Positions 1-9,950 of a DNA stretch of 64,000 nucleotides are shown in pieces (within the stretch, counting starts at the first letter, position 1; every line of letters starts with the position of its first letter). Below the pieces are notes generated by a model that was not told the DNA's origin, made no database searches, and saw nothing but the letters and a program-made list of their open reading frames with translations. A program made the translations under genes and the position numbers. Source of the stretch: Polytrichum commune (lineage: Eukaryota > Streptophyta > Polytrichopsida > Polytrichales > Polytrichaceae); NCBI GenBank assembly GCA_950295325.1, contig OX485805.1, forward strand, positions 40,659,501 through 40,723,500, read 5' to 3'.

Positions 1-780
1 GTGGGTGGGTGGCGGGCTTTGGTTTTTGGGTGTGTGAGTTGTCTTGTGAGGTTGGCATTGTGGGTTTCGGTGTTTTTGGGTTGATGTGTTGTATTGTCAG
101 CTCTAATGAGTCGTGGTGAGGTGTGTTTTGTCTTAGTTTGGTGCATTGCATGCTTTGTGTGATGTGGGTTTTTGGGTGGGTGAGTAGGTTTTGGGGTGGT
201 GGGTGATGTGGGTGTGTGTGTGGTAGTCTTTTGTGTGTGTCTCATGTGGTTTTTAGTGTTTTTATGACAAGGGCCTTGCTGGGCCGTTTTTATATGGAGG
301 AGCTTGGAGCACCGAGGTGATTTTATTGGAGGTAAGTTTATAGATAGTTTGTTTCTTGTTTTTTGGTGATTTTTGGTGGATGTGAGGTTGTGATGAGTGC
401 AAGTGGTTTTGCTTACCCTTGTGTGTGTGTTTTTGTGTGGTGTGGGTGATGGCGGCGGCATTGGAGTACATGTTGGAGTTTCCGATCTTGGAGGTGACTC
501 TTGGTAGGAGTTTGAGGGTGGAGTTGTGAGGTTTGATGTTGAGCTTGTAGTGGAGTAGTGGAGTCGTGGGAGGTGGGGGGTTGGTGATGGTAATGAGTGT
601 AGGAAGTAGCTTTGTGGGTAGATGGTTGAGGTTGGTATTGGTGAGTGGGCCGTGTGAGGGCTTGAGAGGGGGTCTCTTGGTGGTTGTATTGTGGGAGGAG
701 CTCTTGGTGGGTGGTAGCTTGATGAGTAGATAGTGAAGGGAAATATTGATGGATGTGCATTTTGGTGTGTGTAAACACAC
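1..780. other. GT-rich, strand-skewed low-complexity region
   Basis: The plus strand is dominated by G and T for almost 800 bases, with runs such as gtgggtgggt and repeated gtgtgtgt, and very little C. The skew keeps a long reverse-strand frame (807 to 262) free of stops, but its translation is Thr/His/Pro/Lys/Ser-rich with no recognisable domain. I read it as a composition artefact, not a gene. Confidence 0.6.
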
Positions 781-969
781 AAGGCAATGGTGCTTATTAG
801 CACCCATATTGTAATGAAGGGCGGAACCCTTTTGTTGTTGGTGAATGTTGGTGAGGTTGCTCTCCCGTCTTCTTTCTTTTCTAGATCGAGATCTAGGTTT
901 ATGCTCCTTCTATTGTATCTGTGGCGGCTTGGTTCGGCTTCACTGAGGGGGGTCTTCGTGCTTCTTGGA

Positions 970-1060
970 GCTCGGCAGCTCTGTGCGGCTCCAGGGGTGT
1001 TGTTCTCTTCTTTTCTTCTCAGATCTCTGCAGCTCTGTGCGGCTCCGGGGGCAGTGCTCT
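970..1060 (+). repeat. Short direct repeat in a GC-richer stretch
   Basis: The phrase cagctctgtgcggctcc occurs twice, about 56 bases apart, in the locally GC-richer stretch 840-1150. I see no recognisable coding exon; it could be the edge of a gene or a decayed element. Confidence 0.4.
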
Positions 1061-1202
1061 TCACTTTGCTCGCGGGCGGCAGATCTGTCCGAGTCTGGAT
1101 GTGTGTGCTTGCTGTTTCGGTGCTCAGTTCGTCGTTGCTCCTTCGCTTGAATATATGTTTGATGCAAGAGCATGTGATTTGAGTTTTTTGGGTGTTGAGA
1201 TG

Positions 1203-2035
1203 TTTATTTGAGAAGTTTAACAATGTTTAAACTTAAAGCATTTGACTTTAGGGTTATGAATGTTCAAGGGTTTCTTTGAGAACTTTGAAGCTGTATAGAA
1301 CTTTGAAACTTTTAGACTCCAATAGCATACATGTGACTTGAGACTTGAGTGTTGAAAGATTTATTTGTGAGGTTTGGAGGTGTTTAGACTTTAAAGCATT
1401 TGATTTGAATGTTTTGGAGCGTTCAAAAGGTTTTTTTGAAAACTTTGAAGGTGGTTAGATTCCAATAACACATGACTCGAGAGACTTGAGTGAAGAGAAG
1501 CTTATTCGAGAGGTTTGGAGGTGTTTAGACTTTAAAACATTTGACTTGAATGTTTTGAGTGTTTCAAAAGTTTCTTTGAAAGCTTTAAAAGTGTTTAGAC
1601 TCCAATAGGTCATGATTTGAGAGCCTTGACTTATGAGAAGTTTTTCTGAGAGTATAAAATGAATTTGACTTGAAGAAATCTTATTTGTGTGATTTGAGTG
1701 TACTTAGAACTCTTTTGAGGTGAAGAAAATCTTATTTGAATAACTTGAGAGTCTAAGGCATTTGAGGCAAATAAGACATTATTTACATGGTTTGAGTGTC
1801 CTTAGAACTCTCTTGAGGTGTAGAAAATCTTATTTAAATGATTTGAGAGTGTAAGGTATTTAAGGTGAAAGAGATATTGTTTAAGCAATTTGTGTCTTTC
1901 GAACTTTCTTTAGATGTAGAAAATTTTATTTGAATGATTTGAATGTCTTGCGAACTTTCACGAGGTGTAGAAAATCTAAGTTGAGATATTTGATAGTGTA
2001 AGGCATTTAGGACCAAAAATATATTGTCTAAGTAT
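1203..2035. repeat. Degenerate tandem repeats, two successive types
   Basis: From 1203 to about 1640 a unit of roughly 150 bases occurs about three times; each contains ggtgtttagactttaaa, a catttga(c/t)tt block, ctttgaaaactttgaa and gactccaata. From about 1650 to 2035 a shorter unit takes over, repeating gaggtgtagaaaatctta and gatttgagagtgtaagg. Copies are diverged, so the array is old. It abuts the Copia gag remnant at 2058. Confidence 0.65.
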
Positions 2036-2057
2036 TTTTTACAGTACATCCGAGTAT

Positions 2058-2658
2058 ATGATGACATTCTTTGATAACAAGGCTGCTAGAATCATTAACA
2101 AATTCAATGAAGAGAAATTCAACCATTGGAAGTTCGAAATTGAAACGTTGTTGGCATCCATGGATCTTTGGAACATTATGGATGGATCCGATGAAGCTTT
2201 ACCTTGCAATGTGGATCCCAAAGTGTAGAAGGAAAACCAAAGACAGTTAAGAAGGTCATCTTCATAACGGCCTCAATTTAGTGGACAACCACTTTGCACA
2301 CATCAAAAGTTGCAAAAGACCCACGGAAACATGGAAAATTGTTTACGACATTCACGTGACGAAAAATTTGTAGAACATCATTTTCATTCACCATAAACTT
2401 TTCACTTGTAAGATGCAAGAAAACGACGACTTGTTGGACCACGTTAATAAGGTAAAAACACTCGCGGATCAACTTGCTTGTTTAGAGGTACTCGTAAGAG
2501 ATGAAAAATTTATCCTGAACTTGCTAAAGGGCTTGCCAGCATCGTATGAACACTCGATCACCGCCATGAAGATAATGCTGATGAAGGAACTTATTATCGC
2601 CCACCTCTTCATGAGAAGTGCCCAAAACACCATGGGCACAAAGGGGACCCCGAAGTGA
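2058..2658 (+). pseudogene. Copia-type retrotransposon gag remnant (UBN2-like)
   Basis: The frames read as a Copia/Ty1-type gag N-terminal region. It opens with MTFFDNKAARIINKFN, then NHWKFEIETLL and DLWNIMDG, the usual 'W..W...M...L...L...' layout of plant Copia gag. After frameshifts and internal stops near 2226 and 2370 the protein resumes with KMQENDDLLDHVNKVKTLADQL and ILNLLKGLPASYEH, which matches the UBN2/gag region (compare LLxSLPxSYxx in known elements). The frame stops at 2656. No zinc knuckle, protease, integrase or reverse transcriptase is readable next to it, so this is a truncated, inactive copy. LTRs were not identified. Confidence 0.75.
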
Positions 2659-2659
2659 C

Positions 2660-3720
2660 ACCTGGGACTTGTGGCGCGGTTGGTGAGAGGCTCAAGTGAT
2701 CCTAGTGTGGGTGAGGGCCCAGGTGTTGGGATCGCCTCTCACTCACGGAGACTAAGAGGCACAAGGGTAAGGACATCGACTATGAATAACTTATGGCGTG
2801 TGAATTCTAGAATGCTTGGAGATGTGAGCTAGGAGATATGGCAATTTGAGTGGAACATTGTCTCGGGATAGCGCCTTGGTACAATAGTGGTCTAGGAGTG
2901 GCTCCCGGAATTGCCAATGTTTGAACAGGCATAACCTCCTTAATACTTGCCTGAATGGAAAAAAATAAGGAGTCTATTAGCATCCATGTAAAATGTATAT
3001 GATGATACAGTGGTTGTTTGTTAGCATCAGACATCATACAAGAAAGTTATGGTGTTCTGAAGGTGCTTGAAAAATGTCTACTTGGGCCCAACTCTTGGTG
3101 GAGAGACCAAAGGTTTCTTAATGGTGAGGTAAGGGCCCTGCTAAACGTTCTAGAGGCTCATATGGGTGAGGTAGTGTGGCCGAACCCACCCAAGGCCAAA
3201 CGGCACGGCTTTCATGGGCATTGGTCCAATGTGAGGGTATAGTTGTCTAGTATGCTTTAGGTTGTTATAATGTTGCTCGGGCAACACTATGATCAACATA
3301 AAATTGGACTTTCATGGATGGAAGTTCACATCTAAGAATTGGTTACATATTAAGGGGTGATCCCGAAAGCAAAGTAGGAGGGTTGGTTCCCCTCCTATGA
3401 ATTATAAGGTCCGGGGTATGAGGAGCTAACCATTAGCATGGCAGAATGCGAAGGGTTAGCACTCGTAACTTTTTGCTAGAAATAAAAATGATTAAGATGG
3501 TTAAAGGAAACTAGCAAGGGATATGACACTTATGATAAACTATGTAATAACGCGTTTGATGCAAAAGATGTTGAAGCGCAATGATGTTGAAGCGCATTTA
3601 GTAATCTTTGTAACAAAAGAAATGTGTATCATATTGGAGCACTTCAAAGGCCATATAAAAATATGGTAGTAGATTTATAAGACACCAATTGATAGAGGTG
3701 GTGTAGAATTTCAAAATTGA
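2660..3720 (+). other. Probable eroded downstream Copia sequence
   Basis: No intact gene is visible. A short stretch near 3435-3520 reads MAECEGLALVTFC followed by stops and RWLKET, weakly resembling the RNase H end of Copia polyproteins (S.AEYVAL....WLR.L). The order relative to the gag remnant fits an internally deleted element, but support is thin. An open frame at 3018-3242 has no recognisable motif. Confidence 0.3.
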
Positions 3721-4638
3721 GGATTGGCCAAAAAGAGAAATGAACCCATAAAGATCCCTTTGAAGTGAGATAGAAAAAAGAAGAAGCTAGGGTTTTAAAA
3801 ACCATTCTATATAGTTTAGATTTTCAAGGACCGCCTTATACATGGACCAACAACCATCACAACGAAAATCTAGGGCCCTAGAAACCATCCAAAGACCGTA
3901 CTGTGAGGAAATATAATTCCAATGGTGCAATTAACGGGCCTCAATCTCAGTACAATGTGAATGTGGATCATTTTGGAGAACCACAACATATTTGTTGGAT
4001 ATAAATTCAAAAAATAGGCAGTCTAGAACCTCACCATGTCAATATAATATTTCTAGAAGTCAATGGCAATTTAATTGTTTGCCACGGCCCTAAGTTTTGC
4101 ATCAACCTCACTTCTTGTTGGGCTTAACGCAAAATCCAGTAAACCATGGAATATTATATATTAAAAACCATGTAAAATTTTCATCCATCCAACTTTCTTT
4201 GGTTCCTCATGCCCTCAAAGTTTAAGATAAAATGAACTTGGGTTGTCTCTAGCTTTTCAACCAATCGCATAATTTGTACGCCTATCATGGGTCAAGGGCC
4301 CTCAAGCTCTAGTGTAAAGTGACCCTCAATTCCCATCATAAATGGGCGGTGGTTTGCGCGGTTTCACATAGTAAAGAGAGTGGTTTGCAAAAGTAGGCTT
4401 AAGTGGAAAGTTTGGTGGACGCATTCCATTCAAGGATTGTACACATATACCAACACGATGTTGTCTTGTACAATACATTTACGATGAATAAGAATAGTTG
4501 AAAAAACATGCTGACAGTAGATTTTTTATTTATTTATTTTTGTGTGCAGTGATTCCTTAGAACCTTCAAAATAGAACCTTGCTTATCATCCTAGATTTAT
4601 GATTTGAATAATCAAACATGTTATATACATGAATTTAT
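3721..4638. other. Intergenic, nothing recognised
   Basis: AT-leaning sequence with stops in all frames. I see no gene, clear repeat or element end in this stretch. Confidence 0.5.
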
Positions 4639-5229
4639 CCCGGGTACGCAACTCCCATATTATACGCAGGGGGCATCGTACTTAAAACGGCTTAGAGGAC
4701 GGCTTTTGTAAAAATTATATCAAATTATATCAAATTAAAATGATCAAAAAGTTGGGTGAAGACCAAATTAAATAAAATGAGATGAAAAAAAAGTTGGGTA
4801 AAGACCAAATTAAATAAAATGAGATGAAAAAAAAGTTGGGTGAAGACCAAATTAAATAAATGAGATGAAAAAAAAGTTGGGTTGGATATTTATTAAGCCT
4901 CCCATAAAAATTATAAGCCACAAATAGTTGCCTCCCATTAAAATTATAATTCATTCAAAATGTTAAAATTTTATTAAAAAGTCCAAAAAGTTGGGTAGTT
5001 TGACCTATGGTACTTGTATTAAAAAAAAATCATATAATTAGGTTTTTAATGCAATTATATGCTTCAAAATATATTCATTTCATATATATAATTACATTTT
5101 TGGATTCCTTGTTAGAAGGGCTACAAGGGTTTCCTACATTAAAACAAATTGTATCACTCAATATTGGACCAAAACGCATTATAAGTGATTATAATCAGGA
5201 CCATATAATACGGGAGTTGCGTACCCGGG
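4639..5229. mobile_element. 591-bp TIR element with perfect 8-bp target duplication
   Basis: The left end begins CCCGGGTACGCAACTCCC followed by (A/G)TATTATA, and the reverse complement of the right end reads the same, giving inverted repeats of about 26 bases. The 8 bases before the element (4631-4638) and after it (5230-5237) are both gaatttat. An 8-bp duplication is characteristic of hAT-type transposition, so I call it a non-autonomous hAT-like element. The inside is AT-rich and has no transposase. It also holds a 42-bp tandem repeat. Confidence 0.85.
4761..4880 (+). repeat. 42-bp tandem repeat inside the TIR element
   Basis: Three nearly identical units start at about 4761, 4803 and 4845, each gaccaaattaaataaa(a)tg then agatgaaaaaaaagttggg. 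The last unit has lost one base. It lies wholly inside the 4639-5229 element. Confidence 0.85.
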
Positions 5230-5282
5230 GAATTTATAGTCCGATTCCATTTGCAGTTCTCATAGACCTTCAATGAATGTGG

Positions 5283-5420
5283 AGAACTGTCCGGTAGTTA
5301 CAGATGAACCAGTTGAGTTTGAGAAATAACCAATTGAAGTTCAAGACTTCAGAATAATTACCCATCATTTTAGAGAAAATCTACAAAATATATCTTAAAT
5401 TAACAAAGAAAATCGAAAGA
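5283..5420 (+). repeat. Dispersed repeat, copy 1 (pair at 21400-21535)
   Basis: The stretch beginning agttacagatgaacc and continuing with ttgagtttgag, aataacc and gttgaagttca is repeated with about 15-20 percent divergence at 21400-21535. Both copies end in an AT-rich ctcaaattaa/ctt aaattaa block. The nature of the element is unknown. Confidence 0.7.
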
Positions 5421-5553
5421 TCACAACATGTAACTTGTTGAATTAAAAAACACCAACATTTTGATTGATTATGTCCCAAATTTTCCTCAGACACTACGCA
5501 TCTTACATAAAATGTTATCATAGTTTCTAATGGTTTTATGACATGACATAGCG

Positions 5554-5660
5554 ATGTGGGCCCTCAAAATATAACACTGTGATGTTGGGGAGTTCCGTCT
5601 GAATCTGAGTCTCCTCACAACTTTTAGAGTATCTCATTATTATATTTGGAGGGCCCACAT
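5554..5660. mobile_element. Palindromic mini-element (about 107 bp), copy 1
   Basis: The ends are inverted repeats: atgtgggccctcaaaatata on the left, and its near reverse complement, tatatttggagggcccacat, on the right. The centre includes ttccgtctgaatctgag. The same ends occur at 6584-6692 and 20034-20142. Size and structure fit a small MITE; the superfamily is unclear because no clean target duplication is visible. Confidence 0.7.
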
Positions 5661-6583
5661 AACAAGAGACGTATGCTAAGCAATGTTATGTTCGACAAAG
5701 CCTTGCTGGAAAATTAAATAAATACGAGATTCCATTTTGACTTCTTAAGCACATTCCAACATTTTCAACATTTCCATAAATGATTTGATCTCCATCATCG
5801 AAGGATGATATATATGGTATACATAACAACATATAATGAGAGAAATTTGCAATAGGCTTGAATAAGGGTTGGTTGACAAATTTGACTTGGAATTCGTAGC
5901 AACCATGTTAGGAGGTCTAGTGGAAACATATTTCCTATAGGTTGATGGTTGATTTTATCTTATATTTAATCTAACTAGAGACCAATTTGGGATCAATGAT
6001 AGTAATTTTTGGTCTAAAACCTGCTACAAGAAGACCCTTTCCAAGCACTAAGGGGTTGTATTAGTTGCACCTTCAACATACACGGTTGTGGCACAAAAGC
6101 CTGAGCAAATTATAAGGGCTCTCAACATTTTCACCTTAAAATTGTAACATGGTGCCCACAAGTCCTTGGCTAACCAATTTTATGAAGGGTTGGGATTCAT
6201 AATGCCCATGTAAGGGGTTTTATACAAACCCTATTGCCTATGGGTTTAAGACTAATCCACGCCAACTTAATCTCAATAGACTAATATGGGATCTTTGATG
6301 CAAATTGTGGGTCGAATACGAGTTTAGCACAACCAAAATTGCCGAACTACAGAAACACTCCTAATGTTGTCACCTTGCAATGACATGGCTATCACAAAAT
6401 CCTTGGATAACCATGGAATTAAACCTTAAGATACATGGCAGCCATGTACTACAAGCTAGGGTAATCATGTAAAACATGTCTACTATGGATTTGTGGCCCT
6501 AAACCCAAAAAAATCCCCAAACACTACGTATCTTACATAAAATGTAATCATATTTCCTAGTGGTTTCATAACATGACTTAGCG

Positions 6584-6692
6584 ATATGGGCCCTCAAAAT
6601 ATAACACTGAGATGTTGAGGAGTTCCGTCTGAATCTGAGTCTCCTTGCACAACTCTTAGAGCATCTCACTATTATATTTTGAGGACCCACAT
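6584..6692. mobile_element. Palindromic mini-element, copy 2
   Basis: Same structure as the 5554-5660 copy, carried along in the 1.03-kb tandem duplication. The right end has one substitution (gaggacccacat). Confidence 0.7.
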
Positions 6693-7837
6693 AACAAGAG
6701 ACGTATGCTAAGCAATGTTATGTTCGACAAAGCCTTGCTGGAAAATTAAATAAATACGAGATTCCATTTTGACTTCTTAAGCATATTCCAACATTTTCAA
6801 CATTTCCATAAATGATTTGATCTCCATCATTGAAGGATGATATATATGGTATACATAACAATATATAATGAGAGAAATTTACAATAGGCTTGAATAAGGG
6901 TTGGTTGACAAATTTGACTTGGAATTCGTAGCAACCATGTTAGGAGGTCTAGTGGAAACATATTTCCTATAGGTTGATGGTTGATTTTATCTTATATTTA
7001 ATCTAACTAGAGACCAATTTGGGATCAATGATAGTAATTTTTGGTCTAAAACCTGCTACAAGAAGACCCTTTCCAAGCACTAAGGGGTTGTATTAGTTTC
7101 ACCTTCAACATACACGGTTGTGGCACAAAAGCCTGAGCAAATTATAAGGGCTCTCAACATTTTCACCTTAAAATTGTAACATGGTGCCCACAAGTCCTTG
7201 GCTAACTAATTTTATGAAGGTTTGGGATTCATGGGGCACATGTAACAAACCTATGGCCTATGGGTTTATGGCTAATCCATCCCAACTTAATCTCAATAGA
7301 CTAATATGGGAATCTTTGATGCAAATTATGGGTCAAATACGAGTTTAGCAAAACCAAAATTGTTGAACTATAGAAACATTCCCAACAAATTTCAACTTGT
7401 AGTGACATGCCTATCACAAAATCCTTGGCTAATCATGGAATTAAACCTTGGGATGCATGACAACCATGTACTACAAGCCAGGATAATCATGTAAAACATG
7501 CCCCCTATGAAATTTATGACCAATCCATCCCAACTTACTCCCCACTACGTTAGTCTAAATTAGTGTGGGATCTCTCAATGTTGTCAACTTCAATTCACAT
7601 GGCTACCACCGCAAATCCCCGACTGACCAATTCCATTCAAGACTTTAGACACAACTACCAACATGATCTTCTCTGCCAAATAAAAATCTACAAATGGTGT
7701 AAAAATTATATACCCAAAACCAACACAATCTAGCAAGGCCATACATAATATGAAGCCCCTAAATGCACAATTATGGGGGTGTGGGTATCCATGCCTTATT
7801 AAACAACAGTTGAAGAAACTTGCCGACAGTAACTTGG

Positions 7838-7866
7838 TCTCTCTCTCTCTCTCTCTCTCTCTCTCC
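7838..7866 (+). repeat. (CT)n microsatellite
   Basis: An uninterrupted CT dinucleotide run of about 29 bases, followed by ccttgtccctatatag. It lies upstream of the RBR ligase gene region. Confidence 0.9.
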
Positions 7867-7899
7867 TTGTCCCTATATAGTCCGTACTTCATCAGACAG

Positions 7900-8280
7900 A
7901 CAGAGAGTGCGAATTCATGAGATGCAAAAGAACACCCCGATCTACAGACTTGGGTCGCAACTGAAGTACTCTGTTGTCCGATGAATTTGGAGTGAAGATG
8001 GTTGGAAAGTTGCGAGATGGTTAGAGTTGGAGATATCTGGCTACATATCTGGCTACATGGCGGATGAAAGAAGCTGAAGGAGGGGCGATCGATCGCGGAG
8101 GAGGTTGATCATGATAGAGAAGATGCTTGAAAGCTCTCTCAGGTCATCTCACGAGCTGGAGTGCGAGAACCTCACGTCGAGTGCGCGTGGACTCTGACTC
8201 CGACGAAGAGTTCGTGGCGGCTTTTGTGTTGGCGTTGCTGTCCGTGGTAATGGGCCGGGTCGAATCATCTCGAGGTGATC
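7900..8280 (+). other. GC-richer region, possible 5' end of the RBR gene
   Basis: This stretch is richer in GC than its surroundings and contains purine-rich, gene-like sequence. A frame near 8190-8250 reads VDSDSDEEFVAAFVLALLSV just before a gtaatg donor-like site, which vaguely resembles acidic/helical N-termini of RBR ligases. No matching acceptor in the correct phase was established, so a 5' non-coding exon or promoter is equally possible. Confidence 0.25.
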
Positions 8281-8282
8281 CA

Positions 8283-8625
8283 TTCATTCTGTGAGCTTTT
8301 GTGTGAAAATTAAGGCTCTACTTCCGTTCTTGTTGTGAGATTTTTTGTTCGAATGAAGGCTTGATTTCCTGTTCTTGATGTTGTTGTGAGCTTTTGTGTT
8401 CAAATGAATGCTTCTGTGAGTTTTTGTGTTCGAATGAAGGCTTGATTTCCGTTGTTTTAGTTTTTCTGTTTAGTTTTTGTTTTGTTTTGTTGTTGTTGTT
8501 GATTCTGTGAGATTTTGTGTTTAACATGAAGCCTTGGTATCCATTGTTGTTGTCGTCATTCTTTCTGTAGGATCTTGTATCCAAATTAAGGCTTATTTCC
8601 CTTGTTGTTGTTGAGTGGTGATGGT
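8283..8625 (+). repeat. Degenerate tandem repeat, tgtgag/ttttgtgttc unit
   Basis: A unit of the form tgtgag(c/a)ttttgtgttc followed by aatgaaggcttgatttcc occurs about five times with variable spacing and expanding ttgttgttg spacers. Copies are visible at about 8290, 8333, 8388, 8421, 8505 and 8565. It sits between the (CT)n tract and the 240-bp repeat array upstream of the RBR gene. Confidence 0.65.
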
Positions 8626-8982
8626 GTTGGTGGCCATTTATAGCCTTTGTCAGCTGCTTTTGGTAGTGCTTGTAGGCTCCCTATTCCCTTCCTAATTTCC
8701 TTCTCCTTTTCTTTACATTGCATTGAGGTAACGAGACTGGCAACAAGCTATGTCACTCACCTTCACGCCCTCTGGATTTTCCCCTGGACAGCCAAGAAAG
8801 TAGAGGGGTATCTCACTTGATCGATAGGAATTGACAAGGGACATGTTCCTTTAGCCACCGCTTTGAACTCCGAGGACAGAAACTATCTGAATATCGAGAG
8901 GTGAGGTCTTCAGAAGGGCGGAACGTGATTTCCCAATGATCGAATTATTAATTCATCTTCAGCGCCCCAAAAGTTTACAGCA

Positions 8983-9950
8983 ACACAAAGTAGTGCTGTG
9001 TATCACACGCATCGAAAACAATCGAGGCGTTCTTGAAGCGTCAACGACGCTTGACATGCCCAATTCATCTGAAAGCAAAGTAGATGTCTGGTCATCGGAG
9101 CTTGCGAGCACTGTAAGTTGTACAGGGTGGTAGAAGGCGGTTTCTAATCTGGATATTCGGGTGTCTAAGCGTACATACAGAGTGTGAGTTCGGCGGAGAT
9201 GACGATCACCACACTGACCTAAAAGGTATGAGAGTACAGCCGTGTGTTACTCGAGGCGTTCTTGAAGCGTGAACGGCGCTTGTGTTCCGATTATCTGAAT
9301 GCAAAGTAGATGTCTGGTCGTCGGAGCTTGTGAGCATTGTAAGTTGTACAGAGCCGTAGAATCGAAGGTATTTTCTAATCTGTACTTGCGGGTGTATATG
9401 CGTGCATGCAGAGTGTTAATTTGGTAGTGATGACTACCACCACGATGACTTAAAAAGTATGAAGCAGAGCCTTGTGTCACTCGATCGACGGCAACCGAGA
9501 CGTTCTTGAAGCGTGAACGAAACACGCATTCCAATCATCTGACTGCAAATTAGATGTCTGGTCATCGGAGCATGTGAGAGTAGTGAGGTGTACTGAGCGG
9601 GAGGATCGAAGGATGTTTCTAAACTGTACCTGCGGGTGTAAATGCATGCTTGCATGCAGGGTGTCAATTCGGTGGTGATGACGACTATCACCCATGTATG
9701 ACCTAGAAAAATATGAAGTAATTGGCGTATGTCACACGCATCGACGGCAGTCGTGGCGTTTCTGAAGCCTCCAATGACGCTTGCGCTCAAGTCATTTGAA
9801 TGCAAAGGAGATGTCTGGGCTTCGGAGCTTGTGAGCGCCGCAAGTTGAACAGAGCGGTTGAAGGCGGTATTTAATCTATATTTTCGGGATGGATGCAGAG
9901 CGACGATCCCGTGATCATGACTATCACCACCGCGACCTAAAAAGTATGCT
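8983..9950 (+). repeat. About 240-bp tandem repeat, four units, overlapping a gene start
   Basis: Four units start at about 8983, 9232, 9470 and 9715. Each contains cg(t)ggcgttcttgaagc-like text, gca(a)agtagatgtctgg, tcggagcttg(t/c)gagc, a tctaatctg(t/g)a block and gatgac-atcaccac followed by aaa(a/g)gtatg. The final unit supplies the ATG of the RBR ligase at 9889 and its first codons, because the gatcatgactatcaccacc text of the repeat is read as coding sequence. The upstream units carry stops and are not coding. Confidence 0.8.

Larger units (their letters stand above)
5490..7545 (+). repeat. 1.03-kb tandem duplication (two copies)
   Basis: Copy A (5490-6517) and copy B (6518-7545) align over their whole lengths. 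Both start with ca(a/g)acactacg(c/t)atcttac and share, in order, the palindromic mini-element, tgctaagcaatgttatg, aaggttggttgacaaat-like text, aagaagaccctttccaagc, and the closing catgtaaaacatg block. Differences are mostly single substitutions and a few short indels (for example near 6200/7225), so the duplication is fairly recent compared with other repeats here. No gene is recognised inside. Confidence 0.85.

Noticed and set aside
262-807. 181-codon reverse open frame
   Set aside because: It follows from the GT skew (few stops on the complementary CA-rich strand); the product is low-complexity Thr/His/Pro/Lys with no domain.
8190-8250. First exon of the RBR ligase (VDSDSDEEFV)
   Set aside because: Attractive composition, but no in-phase acceptor joining it to the exon beginning 9889 could be shown; kept only as a low-confidence note.
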